A program made the translations under genes and the position numbers. The notes below the pieces were generated by a model. It was not told where the DNA came from, did not search any database, and worked only from the letters and a program-made list of their open reading frames with translations. Below are positions 24,141 through 32,805 of a stretch of DNA of 64,000 nucleotides, piece by piece. Source of the stretch: Granulosicoccus sp036478595 (GTDB lineage: Bacteria > Pseudomonadota > Gammaproteobacteria > Granulosicoccales > Granulosicoccaceae); the NCBI GenBank assembly GCA_036478595.1, contig JAZGEF010000033.1, positions 5,814 through 69,813 on the forward strand. The letters run 5' to 3'. Position 1 is the first letter of the stretch, and every line of letters begins with the position of its first letter.

Positions 24141-25706
24141 TTAGTCCGGAATCAACGCACTGGACGCGGTGGTTTCACGATTCTCCAGTGCGCGATGAGC
24201 GTCTGCCACCTGGCTTAATGCATATTTTTGCCCCATCTCTATTGTTAGCACCCCTTGTTTTATGACATCAAACAATTGATTGCTCAGGGCAGTAATTTTT
24301 TCATGCGTGTCAGTGTAGTGCACGAAATTCGGGCGGGACAGAGTGGCTGATTTTTCCGCCAGCGATGACATATCCTTGCTGCCAATATCACCCGATGCCT
24401 GTCCATAGCTGACCAAATGCCCGCCTATCGCCAGGGCGGCCAGGGATTCATCAAAACTGTCATGGCCCACGGCGTCAAAGATGACGTCGACACCACGACC
24501 ATTTGTCAGCGCGTTAACGTGTTCTGGCAGCTTCTTTTTTCCGGGTAGGATGACATGCTGTACACCGGCCGCCTTTGCAATACGACACTTTTCTTTAGTG
24601 GAGGTTACACCGATTACCGTTGCGCCAATGTGCCTGGCCCACTGACACAATAAACGACCAACCCCTCCTGCGGGTGCATATACCAGGACGGTCTCGCCAC
24701 GCTTTACCCGATGCACCTGTTGCACCAAATACAGCGCAGACACACCCTTAAGCAAACCGGCAGCGGCGGTGATGTCATCGATATGATCCGGCAACGGCAC
24801 CATCAGCGCGGCATCCATGGTACGAACACTGGTGTAAGCACCCATCGGCAAACAGGCATACGCCACCCGCTGACCGGGTTCAAATTGAGTAATGCCAGAC
24901 CCTACAGATTCAACCACTCCGGCTGCCTCCATACCCGGCACTGCGGGTAGAGACAGTGCATCCAAATTGCCGCGGCGGTAGTAAATATCAATGAAGTTCA
25001 AACCAATCGCAGTTTGGCGCAGCCGTACTTGACCAGGGCCTGGCGATGGCGCTGTAGTCGGCACCCTGCGCAGCACATCTGGCGTTCCGTGTTTGTCCAT
25101 CATCATCGCGTAACCCTCAAGCTTGCATAAGCTGTTGCTAGCAGATTGGGATACCGTAAAGGGATCGATCGTAAACGGTGGTGGTTTGCGTCGATAGGCG
25201 GTAGGACCTGATTCAGCGGCAGGCGTTTGATCGGACCTCAATATCCCGATGCTTGAAGGCCTGCTTGCCATCGGTTCGACGCGTGCGCGAATTGCATCGA
25301 AGCCTGCTGCATACACATTCTCAGCCAAGCGTTTCTTCAGCTCCTGTTCCTGCCCCGGAGGGGCATCAAAGTTTGAATGCCAGCACCACAAGGTATGATC
25401 AACATCGTTTATCGACTTCAGGGAAATCTCCGCCACATAGTTAGTGAGCGGAATGTCACTCTCCACGATGGTATAACGAAGCTGATGGTCTTTGTCGGAA
25501 AGGCTCAGTAACTGTTCGCGCAGATGTTCGTTGCTGGTCAGGTAGAAATTGCGGATACTCCCAACTTGGTCGCCTTGTCGATCGGCCTCCAGGTCGCTAC
25601 GATCAACGGCAGGATGCCACCGTTCATGCGCGTTAAAATCGCGTAGTAACGGCCACACAACATCAATCGGCGCGCGAATAACCGTGCTGCAAAACAGCGC
25701 AACCAT
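24141..25706 (-). CDS. SRPBCC domain fused to NADPH:quinone oxidoreductase-like MDR domain
   Basis: A 521-residue two-domain protein. Residues 1-145 are an SRPBCC (START/Bet v1-like) ligand-binding domain that resembles the neighbouring stand-alone SRPBCC protein (both have a RDFN..xxWHP segment and a VGSIR/IGCIR segment). Residues 146-195 are a proline/serine-rich linker. Residues 196-521 are a zinc-free medium-chain reductase of the quinone oxidoreductase type, with GLNFIDIYYRRG, GMEAAGVVESVG and the nucleotide motif APAGGVGRLLCQWA. The fusion would hand a hydrophobic ligand to an NADPH-dependent reductase. Last gene of the operon, 2 bp after the SRPBCC gene. I have not met this fusion in characterised proteins. 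Confidence 0.85.
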   Translation of the reverse strand: MVALFCSTVIRAPIDVVWPLLRDFNAHERWHPAVDRSDLEADRQGDQVGSIRNFYLTSNEHLREQLLSLSDKDHQLRYTIVESDIPLTNYVAEISLKSINDVDHTLWCWHSNFDAPPGQEQELKKRLAENVYAAGFDAIRARVEPMASRPSSIGILRSDQTPAAESGPTAYRRKPPPFTIDPFTVSQSASNSLCKLEGYAMMMDKHGTPDVLRRVPTTAPSPGPGQVRLRQTAIGLNFIDIYYRRGNLDALSLPAVPGMEAAGVVESVGSGITQFEPGQRVAYACLPMGAYTSVRTMDAALMVPLPDHIDDITAAAGLLKGVSALYLVQQVHRVKRGETVLVYAPAGGVGRLLCQWARHIGATVIGVTSTKEKCRIAKAAGVQHVILPGKKKLPEHVNALTNGRGVDVIFDAVGHDSFDESLAALAIGGHLVSYGQASGDIGSKDMSSLAEKSATLSRPNFVHYTDTHEKITALSNQLFDVIKQGVLTIEMGQKYALSQVADAHRALENRETTASSALIPD

Positions 25707-25708
25707 AG

Positions 25709-26146
25709 TTATTCTTTAAACCGTTCTTTTAAGGCGTTAAAACCTGCCTGAAAAACACCACTCCCGATGGTGTCGATCAACTCGGCTTCCGCCTCTTCTG
25801 CGCAATCAAACTCGGCCGTCCACTCTGCATAACACCTGTTGCCATCGGTGATTGGAATAAGCTTGAAGCTTGCAATGTAGTTTTCAACGCCCATAGGGCT
25901 TTCCAGTATTGAATAACTGCAGCTGTAGTCGTAGTCAGACAAGGCCAGTAATTTTTCACGAATAAACCCGCCGTCCTGCAAATTGAATGCGCGAATGCAA
26001 CCAATTTGGTCGGCCCTTGCATCGCTTTCAATTCGGCAACTGGCCACAATTGGATGCCAATCGGGTAGACCATTAAAGTCCCGGATTACTGCCCACACTT
26101 GTTCAGCAGTGGCAGGGATAACGGATGATGTAAAGACCAGGCTCAT
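25709..26146 (-). CDS. SRPBCC-family protein
   Basis: A 145-residue single-domain SRPBCC (polyketide cyclase/Bet v1-like) protein. I place the start at 26146, one base after the stop of the flotillin-like gene, with AAGGACG upstream; the longer in-frame ATG at 26197 lies inside that gene. The fold makes a hydrophobic cavity for lipids, polyketides or aromatics. Conserved VIRDFNGLPDWHPIVASC and GCIRAF segments are shared with the SRPBCC half of the next gene, so the two arose by duplication or bind related ligands. Confidence 0.82.
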   Translation of the reverse strand: MSLVFTSSVIPATAEQVWAVIRDFNGLPDWHPIVASCRIESDARADQIGCIRAFNLQDGGFIREKLLALSDYDYSCSYSILESPMGVENYIASFKLIPITDGNRCYAEWTAEFDCAEEAEAELIDTIGSGVFQAGFNALKERFKE

Positions 26147-26147
26147 A

Positions 26148-27773
26148 TCAGTCGTCCTTTTTGGTTTTATTCTGATTGTCCGCAATACTTTGCACATCCT
26201 TTGCCGACCGGAATATGTCGCCCATTCGAGAGACTCCCGGATTCTCTACCCCTATCTCTTTTAACATCTCATCTATCAATGGTGCCTGGGCGCGGTATCG
26301 AAGGGCACTTTCGATCACCTCGTCTGTGGGTGAACGTGTGCCACTACCACTGTTACCGCCGAGTCCATCAACATGCAAGATTTTTATCCCTTCAATGTTT
26401 TTCATTGGCTTGACACTTTCACGCACAATACCTTCCAGTCGGTCGATCATGCGGGCTCGAAGCCTGGTGGCCCTAGCATCCTCACTCAGGGTATTTTCCG
26501 CTTCATTGGACAGGCGTTCAGCTTCTGCAGCCACCGCTGCTGTGACCTTATCGGCTTCGGCGGCAATGAGGGCACTGTCAGCATCTTTTTCAGCCAATAA
26601 TTTATCCACGGTTGCCGTTCGTTCCGCAATCACCGTCTCCCGTAAGGTGACGACCGCCTCCTCCGCAGCCACTACCCTTGCGTGCAGATCCTCGGTTTCA
26701 ATACGTGTTTTGGCTTCCTCGGATTGCATTTGCAATACCGCAATCTGATTTTCACTACGCGCCTGCTGTAGTTGCGCATCCGACACAATGCGCGAAGACT
26801 CCAGTGCCTGTTGCTGGCCAATGCGCGCTTTTTCAACCTCTTCCTGTGCCCTGATTTCCGATTCCTGCACCGTTCTCTGGCGAGCAATTTCCAGTTCGCG
26901 TGTCGCTTGTTCATTCTGAATTCGGGCGCTTTCAGCCTGCGCTTCGTTGCTTGCGCGAGTACGGGTAATTTCAGCACGTTGTTCAGCGCGCATGATTTCA
27001 AGTTCACGTTCCTGATTTAAACGTGACCCTTCGCTTAGTTGCTCCAGTTTTAAGGTTTCTTGTTCGGCTTCCAGGTTACGTGCGCGAATAGCAACGACGG
27101 ATGATTGCTCGATGTCATTACGCATCTTGCGGCGGGTTTCTATAGTGTCCACCAACTGGGTTAAACCTTCCGCATCAAATCGATTGGCGGGTTTGAAAAA
27201 TTCAAGGTCGGTTTGATCCAAATCAGTAATGGCCACCGATTCAAGCTCCAATCCATTTCGTGCCAATGCCTCGGCAGCGCGTTCCTCAACCTTGGCCACG
27301 AATCCAGCACCATTTTCATGCATTTCATCGAGCGACATCTCGGCCGCCACAGAGCGCAAGGCGCTGATAAATTTACCGGACAACAAATCATCAAAGCCGT
27401 CAGTCTCAAGGGCTTTACGTCCCAGTGTCGAGGCCGCTGCTGCCACAGCCGCGGGTTCCTGAATGACCCGAACAAAAAATTCAGCTTCTATATCAACCCG
27501 CAAGCGATCCCGGGAAATAACCGCTTGCTCTCGAATGCGTTTTACCTGCACACGCAGCACGTTCAGACTAACCGGGGTTATCTCGTGAACAATCGGCAAG
27601 ACCAGTGCACCGCCATTTATAACAACTGTCTCCCCACCCATACCTGTGCGCACAAAGGCCACTTCTTTAGTGGTGCGGTGATATAACCAGCTAAAAAGAT
27701 AGGCGATCGCAGCAATGAATACTATCGCTACGATAAGCCAAAGAATGATGGATCCGATAAGATCGCCTGTCAT
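26148..27773 (-). CDS. Flotillin/SPFH-family membrane protein (YqiK/FloT-like)
   Basis: A 541-residue protein with one N-terminal membrane helix (residues 5-30), an SPFH/band 7 domain (about 33-215) and a long coiled coil rich in Glu, Arg and Ala (about 225-440), then a C-terminal tail with a Gly/Ser-rich stretch. This is the architecture of flotillins that scaffold membrane microdomains. In an import operon it may organise the transporter or its partner enzymes in the membrane. It starts 17 bp after the TIM-barrel gene. A long opposite-strand reading frame over the coiled coil is a compositional artefact. Confidence 0.88.
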   Translation of the reverse strand: MTGDLIGSIILWLIVAIVFIAAIAYLFSWLYHRTTKEVAFVRTGMGGETVVINGGALVLPIVHEITPVSLNVLRVQVKRIREQAVISRDRLRVDIEAEFFVRVIQEPAAVAAAASTLGRKALETDGFDDLLSGKFISALRSVAAEMSLDEMHENGAGFVAKVEERAAEALARNGLELESVAITDLDQTDLEFFKPANRFDAEGLTQLVDTIETRRKMRNDIEQSSVVAIRARNLEAEQETLKLEQLSEGSRLNQERELEIMRAEQRAEITRTRASNEAQAESARIQNEQATRELEIARQRTVQESEIRAQEEVEKARIGQQQALESSRIVSDAQLQQARSENQIAVLQMQSEEAKTRIETEDLHARVVAAEEAVVTLRETVIAERTATVDKLLAEKDADSALIAAEADKVTAAVAAEAERLSNEAENTLSEDARATRLRARMIDRLEGIVRESVKPMKNIEGIKILHVDGLGGNSGSGTRSPTDEVIESALRYRAQAPLIDEMLKEIGVENPGVSRMGDIFRSAKDVQSIADNQNKTKKDD

Positions 27774-27790
27774 TTTTGTTCTCTCCGTTC

Positions 27791-28630
27791 TCAGCTGTTA
27801 CCGTTACTGATACTGACAAACGCTTTTGTCTGTTCAGTTAAGGCAGTTTCGGTTGGCAACCTTTCCATCGAAGAGGCACCATAAAATCCGTGGCAGTTTT
27901 GGGTATTCTGCAAGATGTATTCAGCGTCGGCTGGCATCGCCACCGGCCCGCCGTGTACCAGGATAGTGGCATCTGGCTTGACCTCGAGCGCTGCTTTAGA
28001 CCATTTATCCACAAGTGCCGGGCACTGTTCAAGCTTCAAGCCCGATTCAGCGCCAATTGAACCCCCGGTGGTTAATCCCATGTGGCAAACAATTATGTCG
28101 CCACCCGCCTCTGCCATCGCTCGCGCTTCGTCTTCGTTGAACACATAAGGAGTGGTCAGCATGCCTTTGTTATGTGCCAGTCGAATCATCTCAACCTCTT
28201 GTTGATAACACATGCCGGTTTCTTCCAGATTAGCGCGAAAGTTTCCGTCAATCAAACCAACAGTCGGGAAATTCTGTATGCCGGAAAATCCAATGGCCTT
28301 CAGATGGTCCAGGTAGTGATCAAACAGGCAAAAAGGATCGGTACCATTAACGCCAGCCAACACCGGCGTATGCTTAACCACTGGTAATACCTCCTTCGCC
28401 ATCTCGACCACAACATCGTTGGCATTACCGTATGCCATCAACCCGGACAAGGAACCCCGGCCAGCCATCCGATATCGACCGGAGTTATAAATAACAATGA
28501 GGTGAATGCCACCGGCCTCTTCACACTTTGCCGATAGACCGGTGCCCGCACCGCCACCGATAATGGGTATACCACGCTGTTTCATGTCCTGAAATTTGGC
28601 GAGCAGCGTTTGGCGATCAAAGGCGGGCAT
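27791..28630 (-). CDS. TIM-barrel protein of the PEP hydrolase/Tm-1 C-terminal family
   Basis: A 279-residue TIM-barrel protein of the phosphoenolpyruvate hydrolase-like family (the pfam family also found as the C-terminal half of tomato Tm-1). Visible family segments are IPIIGGGAGTGLSAK near residue 21, YNSGRYRMAGRGSLSGLMAY near 49 and a C-terminal HGGPVA and GFYGASSMERLP. In bacteria it is usually encoded next to a UPF0261 (Tm-1N) protein; here that partner is fused to the ABC ATPase immediately upstream, with a 14-bp gene overlap. The reaction in vivo is not established. Confidence 0.88.
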   Translation of the reverse strand: MPAFDRQTLLAKFQDMKQRGIPIIGGGAGTGLSAKCEEAGGIHLIVIYNSGRYRMAGRGSLSGLMAYGNANDVVVEMAKEVLPVVKHTPVLAGVNGTDPFCLFDHYLDHLKAIGFSGIQNFPTVGLIDGNFRANLEETGMCYQQEVEMIRLAHNKGMLTTPYVFNEDEARAMAEAGGDIIVCHMGLTTGGSIGAESGLKLEQCPALVDKWSKAALEVKPDATILVHGGPVAMPADAEYILQNTQNCHGFYGASSMERLPTETALTEQTKAFVSISNGNS

Positions 28631-30923
28631 AACGGGTTTCCTTTTGTGCAGGTTGAATATCTTCCAGGTGAGCTATCACCGCCGTAGCAAATGCGGGCGA
28701 ATTGATGTGATGCGGTACCCGAATCAATTGTCGATTGGCTGTAGTCTCAAATCGTTGGCTAATGGCATCGAATAAAGCCGCGTCGGCAGCTGGATCATAG
28801 AACGCCTGATCCGGTGCATCCAGTGCCGATACGCCACCTTCAGGCAGTAAAAATCGAACCGGACCAGTCATCTTGTTCAAGCGTTCAGCGATCCAGTCGC
28901 CCATGCGTGCATTTTCATCAGCGGTGGTGCGCATCAACGTAACCTGGGGATTGTGTTCGACAAAGGTTCTGCCTTTATAGTGTGCCGGCACCGTGTCTGG
29001 CGACAGGAAATTAACCATATCCAACGCACCCACCGACCCCACATACGGGATACCGGTTCGAATAAAGGCACCAAACCGATCCTCATCAGCGGCAAAAAAT
29101 CCACCCATCATCATGTCGCAGACTTCGGTGGTGGTCAGATCAATCGCCGCCACCAGTACACCACTGTCTACCAGTTTCTCCATTGACCGGCCACCGGTAC
29201 CCGTCGCATGAAAGACCATGCAATCGTATTGATCCTGCAGCAAGCTGGTGATCTTTTGGATGGCCGATGTTGTCACGCCAAACATGGTGAGCCCAAGACC
29301 CGGCTTTTGATTAGCGGAGGCAACTTTCACCGGGTTTTTCTGGTTCGCATCGACCATGCCAGCCATGGCATTGGCAGCGTTGGCCAGCACTTGCCTAGAA
29401 ATCTGGTTCAAACCCTGAACGTCAGTCACCGAATACATCATGGTGATATCCACTGGCCCGACATACTGCGCAACATCGCCCGAGGCCAAGGTGGACACCA
29501 TCAGCTTGGGTAAACCAACAGGCAAAGCGCGCATAGCCGGCGTTGCCAGCGCGGTTGCACCAGAGCCACCAGCAGAGATAATACCTGCAATGTCGTGTTG
29601 CCGAACTATCCAGGCTGCAAACGCTATGGCCATTTCCCGGATTGATGCACCACGTTCGCCGCTGAAAACCGCATTGGCACCGCCTGAATGATAGGAGGCC
29701 AGCATATGTGGTGGTATATCAACAGACGATGGTTGGCCCGACGTGGACAAATCCACCGTCTTGACACGCAATCCTCGAGCAATTATTTGATCGCGTATAT
29801 AACCAAGTTCAAGCGCCTTGGTATCAAAGGTGCCGGCCACCAGGATGGTGCTGGACGAGGCGGAAAACTGCGTTGCTGAAATGGCACTGGTAACGGCTGT
29901 CGTCACAGAAGAGCGTGATGATGCGGTTGTTACAGATTTGTTGGATGAAGCAGGTACCGGGCGTTCTCCCGAATTATTTTGCTGCCGGGTTGCTTGGCGA
30001 TAAACCCATGATTCGCGTGACCACTTTGTCGCCGGAACGAAAAACTGATCGGCCGCATTCTCTTCTTCAGATGTTTTCTGCTGGCGTGCAGGGGCAATAG
30101 ATGGGCTTGGCACGGGCGTGGCAGTGGTCTGGTCGGATTTAGTATCCGAGACAGATTGCCCATTCAAAATTGCCGCAGGTTCATGCGAATGCCGACCAAC
30201 ACCCAATAATCGTTCTTGCAATGCGCGATCAGCGGCTAGTTGCGCAGATGGCATGACTCGGTCAATACGCCCGTTCACCATTATGGCCACATCTTCCGAG
30301 ACCGCAGTCGCTACGGCGATATTTTGTTCGATTAACAGCACGGCGACATCTTGTTGTGCAGCCAGATCGACCAGCAAGCGCTGTAGGTGATCAACAATTA
30401 CTGGTGCCAGACCTTCTGTGGGTTCATCCAGAATCAGTAGCCTTGGGTCTTGCAAAAGAGCGCGGGAGATGGCCAGCATCTGCTGTTCGCCACCAGACAA
30501 CTGCGCCGCACCATTACGCTGCCGTTCGGCCAACCGCGGGAACGTGTCATAGATGCGTTCGCTGGTCCAAGACCCTCCGGGTTTTTGCGACAAGGTTAGA
30601 TGTTCATGGACCGATAAATCCGGCCACAAGCGCCGCCCCTGCGGTGTATAGCCAATACCCCTGCCAGCAATTTTATAGGCTGGTAAACCAACCAGCTCCT
30701 CAGAATTAAAACGGATCGAGCCACGCTGCACCGGTAGCAATCCCATGATCGTATTGCATAAGGTGGTTTTACCCATGCCGTTACGACCGATGACGGCGTG
30801 CACGCCGTTCTCAAGTGTTAAGTCGACTCCTTGCAAGGCATGTGATTGTCCGTAATAAACGTGTAAATCACGAATAGCCAGGGTGGACGCGGCACTGCTG
30901 CGAGATGAGTTAGTCCGTGCCAT
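28617..30923 (-). CDS. LivF-type ABC ATPase fused to Tm-1-like (UPF0261) domain
   Basis: A 768-residue fusion. Residues 14-242 are a LivF-type ATPase: Walker A GRNGMGKTT (46-54), signature LSGGEQ (142-147), Walker B LLILDEPTEGLAP. Residues 243-356 are a Ser/Thr/Gln-rich linker. Residues 357-768 are a complete Tm-1-like ATP-binding domain, starting ILVAGTFDTKALELGYIRDQ and containing SAGGSGATALATPAMRALPVG and HATGTGGRSMEKL. The start at 30923 overlaps livG by 14 bp; a start at 30968 would lie deeper in livG. No frameshift is needed to join the halves. The fusion ties transporter ATP hydrolysis to whatever the Tm-1/TIM pair does. Confidence 0.88.
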   Translation of the reverse strand: MARTNSSRSSAASTLAIRDLHVYYGQSHALQGVDLTLENGVHAVIGRNGMGKTTLCNTIMGLLPVQRGSIRFNSEELVGLPAYKIAGRGIGYTPQGRRLWPDLSVHEHLTLSQKPGGSWTSERIYDTFPRLAERQRNGAAQLSGGEQQMLAISRALLQDPRLLILDEPTEGLAPVIVDHLQRLLVDLAAQQDVAVLLIEQNIAVATAVSEDVAIMVNGRIDRVMPSAQLAADRALQERLLGVGRHSHEPAAILNGQSVSDTKSDQTTATPVPSPSIAPARQQKTSEEENAADQFFVPATKWSRESWVYRQATRQQNNSGERPVPASSNKSVTTASSRSSVTTAVTSAISATQFSASSSTILVAGTFDTKALELGYIRDQIIARGLRVKTVDLSTSGQPSSVDIPPHMLASYHSGGANAVFSGERGASIREMAIAFAAWIVRQHDIAGIISAGGSGATALATPAMRALPVGLPKLMVSTLASGDVAQYVGPVDITMMYSVTDVQGLNQISRQVLANAANAMAGMVDANQKNPVKVASANQKPGLGLTMFGVTTSAIQKITSLLQDQYDCMVFHATGTGGRSMEKLVDSGVLVAAIDLTTTEVCDMMMGGFFAADEDRFGAFIRTGIPYVGSVGALDMVNFLSPDTVPAHYKGRTFVEHNPQVTLMRTTADENARMGDWIAERLNKMTGPVRFLLPEGGVSALDAPDQAFYDPAADAALFDAISQRFETTANRQLIRVPHHINSPAFATAVIAHLEDIQPAQKETRYARL

Positions 30924-31725
30924 GGCCCTGCCCCAGATACAGCTCCTGAACCTCAGGATCGTTTTCAATTTCTTCTGGTGTGCCTTCCTTAAAAATACGG
31001 CCGTTGTGCATCATCGTCACGCTTTGAACAACGCGCAAGGCGACATCCATATCGTGTTCGATAATGATGTAGGCGATGTGTTTCGGCAGCGCTTGCAGGA
31101 TCTCGACCAGCCCAGAACGCTCAACCGGGGACAGACCCGCAGCGGGTTCGTCGAACAGAATCAGTCGTGGCGCACCGGCCAGCGCCAAGGCAATTTCTAA
31201 CTGGCGCTGTTGCCCATAGCTGAGTTCTGCCACCAGTGAATTGCGTACATCTTCAAGGAAGACTGCAGCGATCAGCGTTTCAGCTGAATGCATGGAACTA
31301 TCGTCACGCCGGGTGCGGCGCAGCGAGTAACGACCGCGCCTTTGGCCGCGGCACGCTAAATAAATATTATCGATGACGCTCAAGCCGTCAAATAACAGGG
31401 AGATCTGGTAGGTTCGCCGTAACCCGCGACGAATTCGTTCATGACTGGGCAGGTCAGTTACATCTTCGCCAAATAAACGCACGCTGCCGGTCGTCGGTAA
31501 AAAATCACCGGTAATGGCATTAAACAGTGTGGTTTTACCCGCACCGTTTGATCCCAGTACGGCGCGCCGTTCACCGGCCTCAAGCGTAATATTAATATCA
31601 GCCAACGCCACCAGTGCACCAAAATGACGGCTCACCGCTTCCAGCTCCAATGCGTATCGACCGGCGCTTTGAAGCCGGGACAGGGCATCAATTCCAGGTG
31701 TTGCTGGTGTGCTTGATTGTTGCAT
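30910..31725 (-). CDS. livG: ABC transporter ATP-binding protein, LivG type
   Basis: A 271-residue ATPase. Walker A GSNGAGKTT is near residue 58, the signature LSYGQQRQLEIALALAG near 166 (SYG variant usual in LivG), and Walker B LILFDEPAAGLSP near 186. It pairs with the LivF half of the next gene to energise LivH/LivM. Its ATG directly follows the stop of livM without any gap. Confidence 0.9.
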   Translation of the reverse strand: MQQSSTPATPGIDALSRLQSAGRYALELEAVSRHFGALVALADINITLEAGERRAVLGSNGAGKTTLFNAITGDFLPTTGSVRLFGEDVTDLPSHERIRRGLRRTYQISLLFDGLSVIDNIYLACRGQRRGRYSLRRTRRDDSSMHSAETLIAAVFLEDVRNSLVAELSYGQQRQLEIALALAGAPRLILFDEPAAGLSPVERSGLVEILQALPKHIAYIIIEHDMDVALRVVQSVTMMHNGRIFKEGTPEEIENDPEVQELYLGQGHGTD

Positions 31726-32802
31726 CTAGGTTGGTGCTGAATCCGTTGATGTTGCATCTGATGACGCATTATCGCTTTGTCGGCTCCGCGAATGTTTGCT
31801 CGGTCGTGCCAATTTCAGCCTGCGCAGAAGCCCTTGCCAAATCCCCAGAATGCCATCGGGTGAGAACAACACCACTAGCAGAAATGCCGTGCCGATTACC
31901 GTGTTAAAGCGTTCCCGATCAATCAGATCGATGGCAAAATTTTCCAACAAAACAAACGCAACTGCGCCAAGAAACGGGCCAATCGGATGACGCATACCAC
32001 CAATCACTGCGATAACCAGAATATCGATCACAACATCTACACCGATAGATCCTGGCGAGATTCGGGCATTGAACCAGACCAGTAAAACGCCCGCTGTGCC
32101 AGCTATAATTCCGGACAAGAAAAACGCAGCAATACGGTGCATTGAGGTGTTGTATCCCAGAGCACGCATGCGGCGTGGGTTGTCGCGGATGGCTTGTAAA
32201 CTCAAGCCAAAAGCGGAGCGCGAACTGTATAGGACAGCGCCGAAAAATCCGCTGGCTACAAACAGGGATAAATAATAAAATGGCACCGGATCGCGCAAAT
32301 TTATGCCAAACAGCGTAGGCGGCAATATACCGGCGTATCCGGAAAAGCCGTTAAACAGCACGTAGTTTTGTCGGGTGAAATAGAAAAATGCCACAGCAAT
32401 GGCCAGGGTAATCATGATGGTATAAATGCCTTCGGTTCTAACCGCTATCGCACCAACCAACGTACTAAACAAGGCCGCTGAGAGAATTGAAACGATAACA
32501 GCCAGCCACCAGGGCCAGCCCAGCCCCATAACATCCGAGCTGTTTTGTCCAAGAATGGCCATCAAATAACCGGCCAATCCGGCAGCGCTGAGCTGCGCCA
32601 GGCTGACCATACCGCCATAACCTGCCAGCATCATCAATGACAGTGCAATTGTTCCGAGAATCAACGAATAGGCAGCGATCTGGAAAATGAAAAAATTGCT
32701 GGCAAATAGAGGGTATGCCAGTAGAACTGCGGCCAATACATAAACCGCCGGGTTAACATCTTTAAATGAAAACGTTTCAGCTGACAAGTGATCGGAAGCC
32801 AT
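31726..32802 (-). CDS. livM: Branched-chain amino acid-type ABC permease, LivM type
   Basis: A 358-residue permease with about nine hydrophobic segments. Family features include GGMVSLAQLSAAGLAGYLMA near residue 63, the RTEGIYTIMITLAIA segment and the coupling region AIRDNPRRMRALGYN near 208. The C-terminus is a polar, Ser-rich tail. It forms a heterodimer with LivH, begins 3 bp after livH and abuts livG. Confidence 0.92.
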   Translation of the reverse strand: MASDHLSAETFSFKDVNPAVYVLAAVLLAYPLFASNFFIFQIAAYSLILGTIALSLMMLAGYGGMVSLAQLSAAGLAGYLMAILGQNSSDVMGLGWPWWLAVIVSILSAALFSTLVGAIAVRTEGIYTIMITLAIAVAFFYFTRQNYVLFNGFSGYAGILPPTLFGINLRDPVPFYYLSLFVASGFFGAVLYSSRSAFGLSLQAIRDNPRRMRALGYNTSMHRIAAFFLSGIIAGTAGVLLVWFNARISPGSIGVDVVIDILVIAVIGGMRHPIGPFLGAVAFVLLENFAIDLIDRERFNTVIGTAFLLVVLFSPDGILGIWQGLLRRLKLARPSKHSRSRQSDNASSDATSTDSAPT

Positions 32803-32805
32803 ATT

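Noticed and set aside
26176..26748. Long plus-strand reading frame (190 codons) opposite the flotillin-like gene
   Set aside because: It lies antisense to the Glu/Arg/Ala-rich coiled coil, is Ser/Ala-rich and has no ribosome binding site or recognisable domain; it is a shadow of codon bias.
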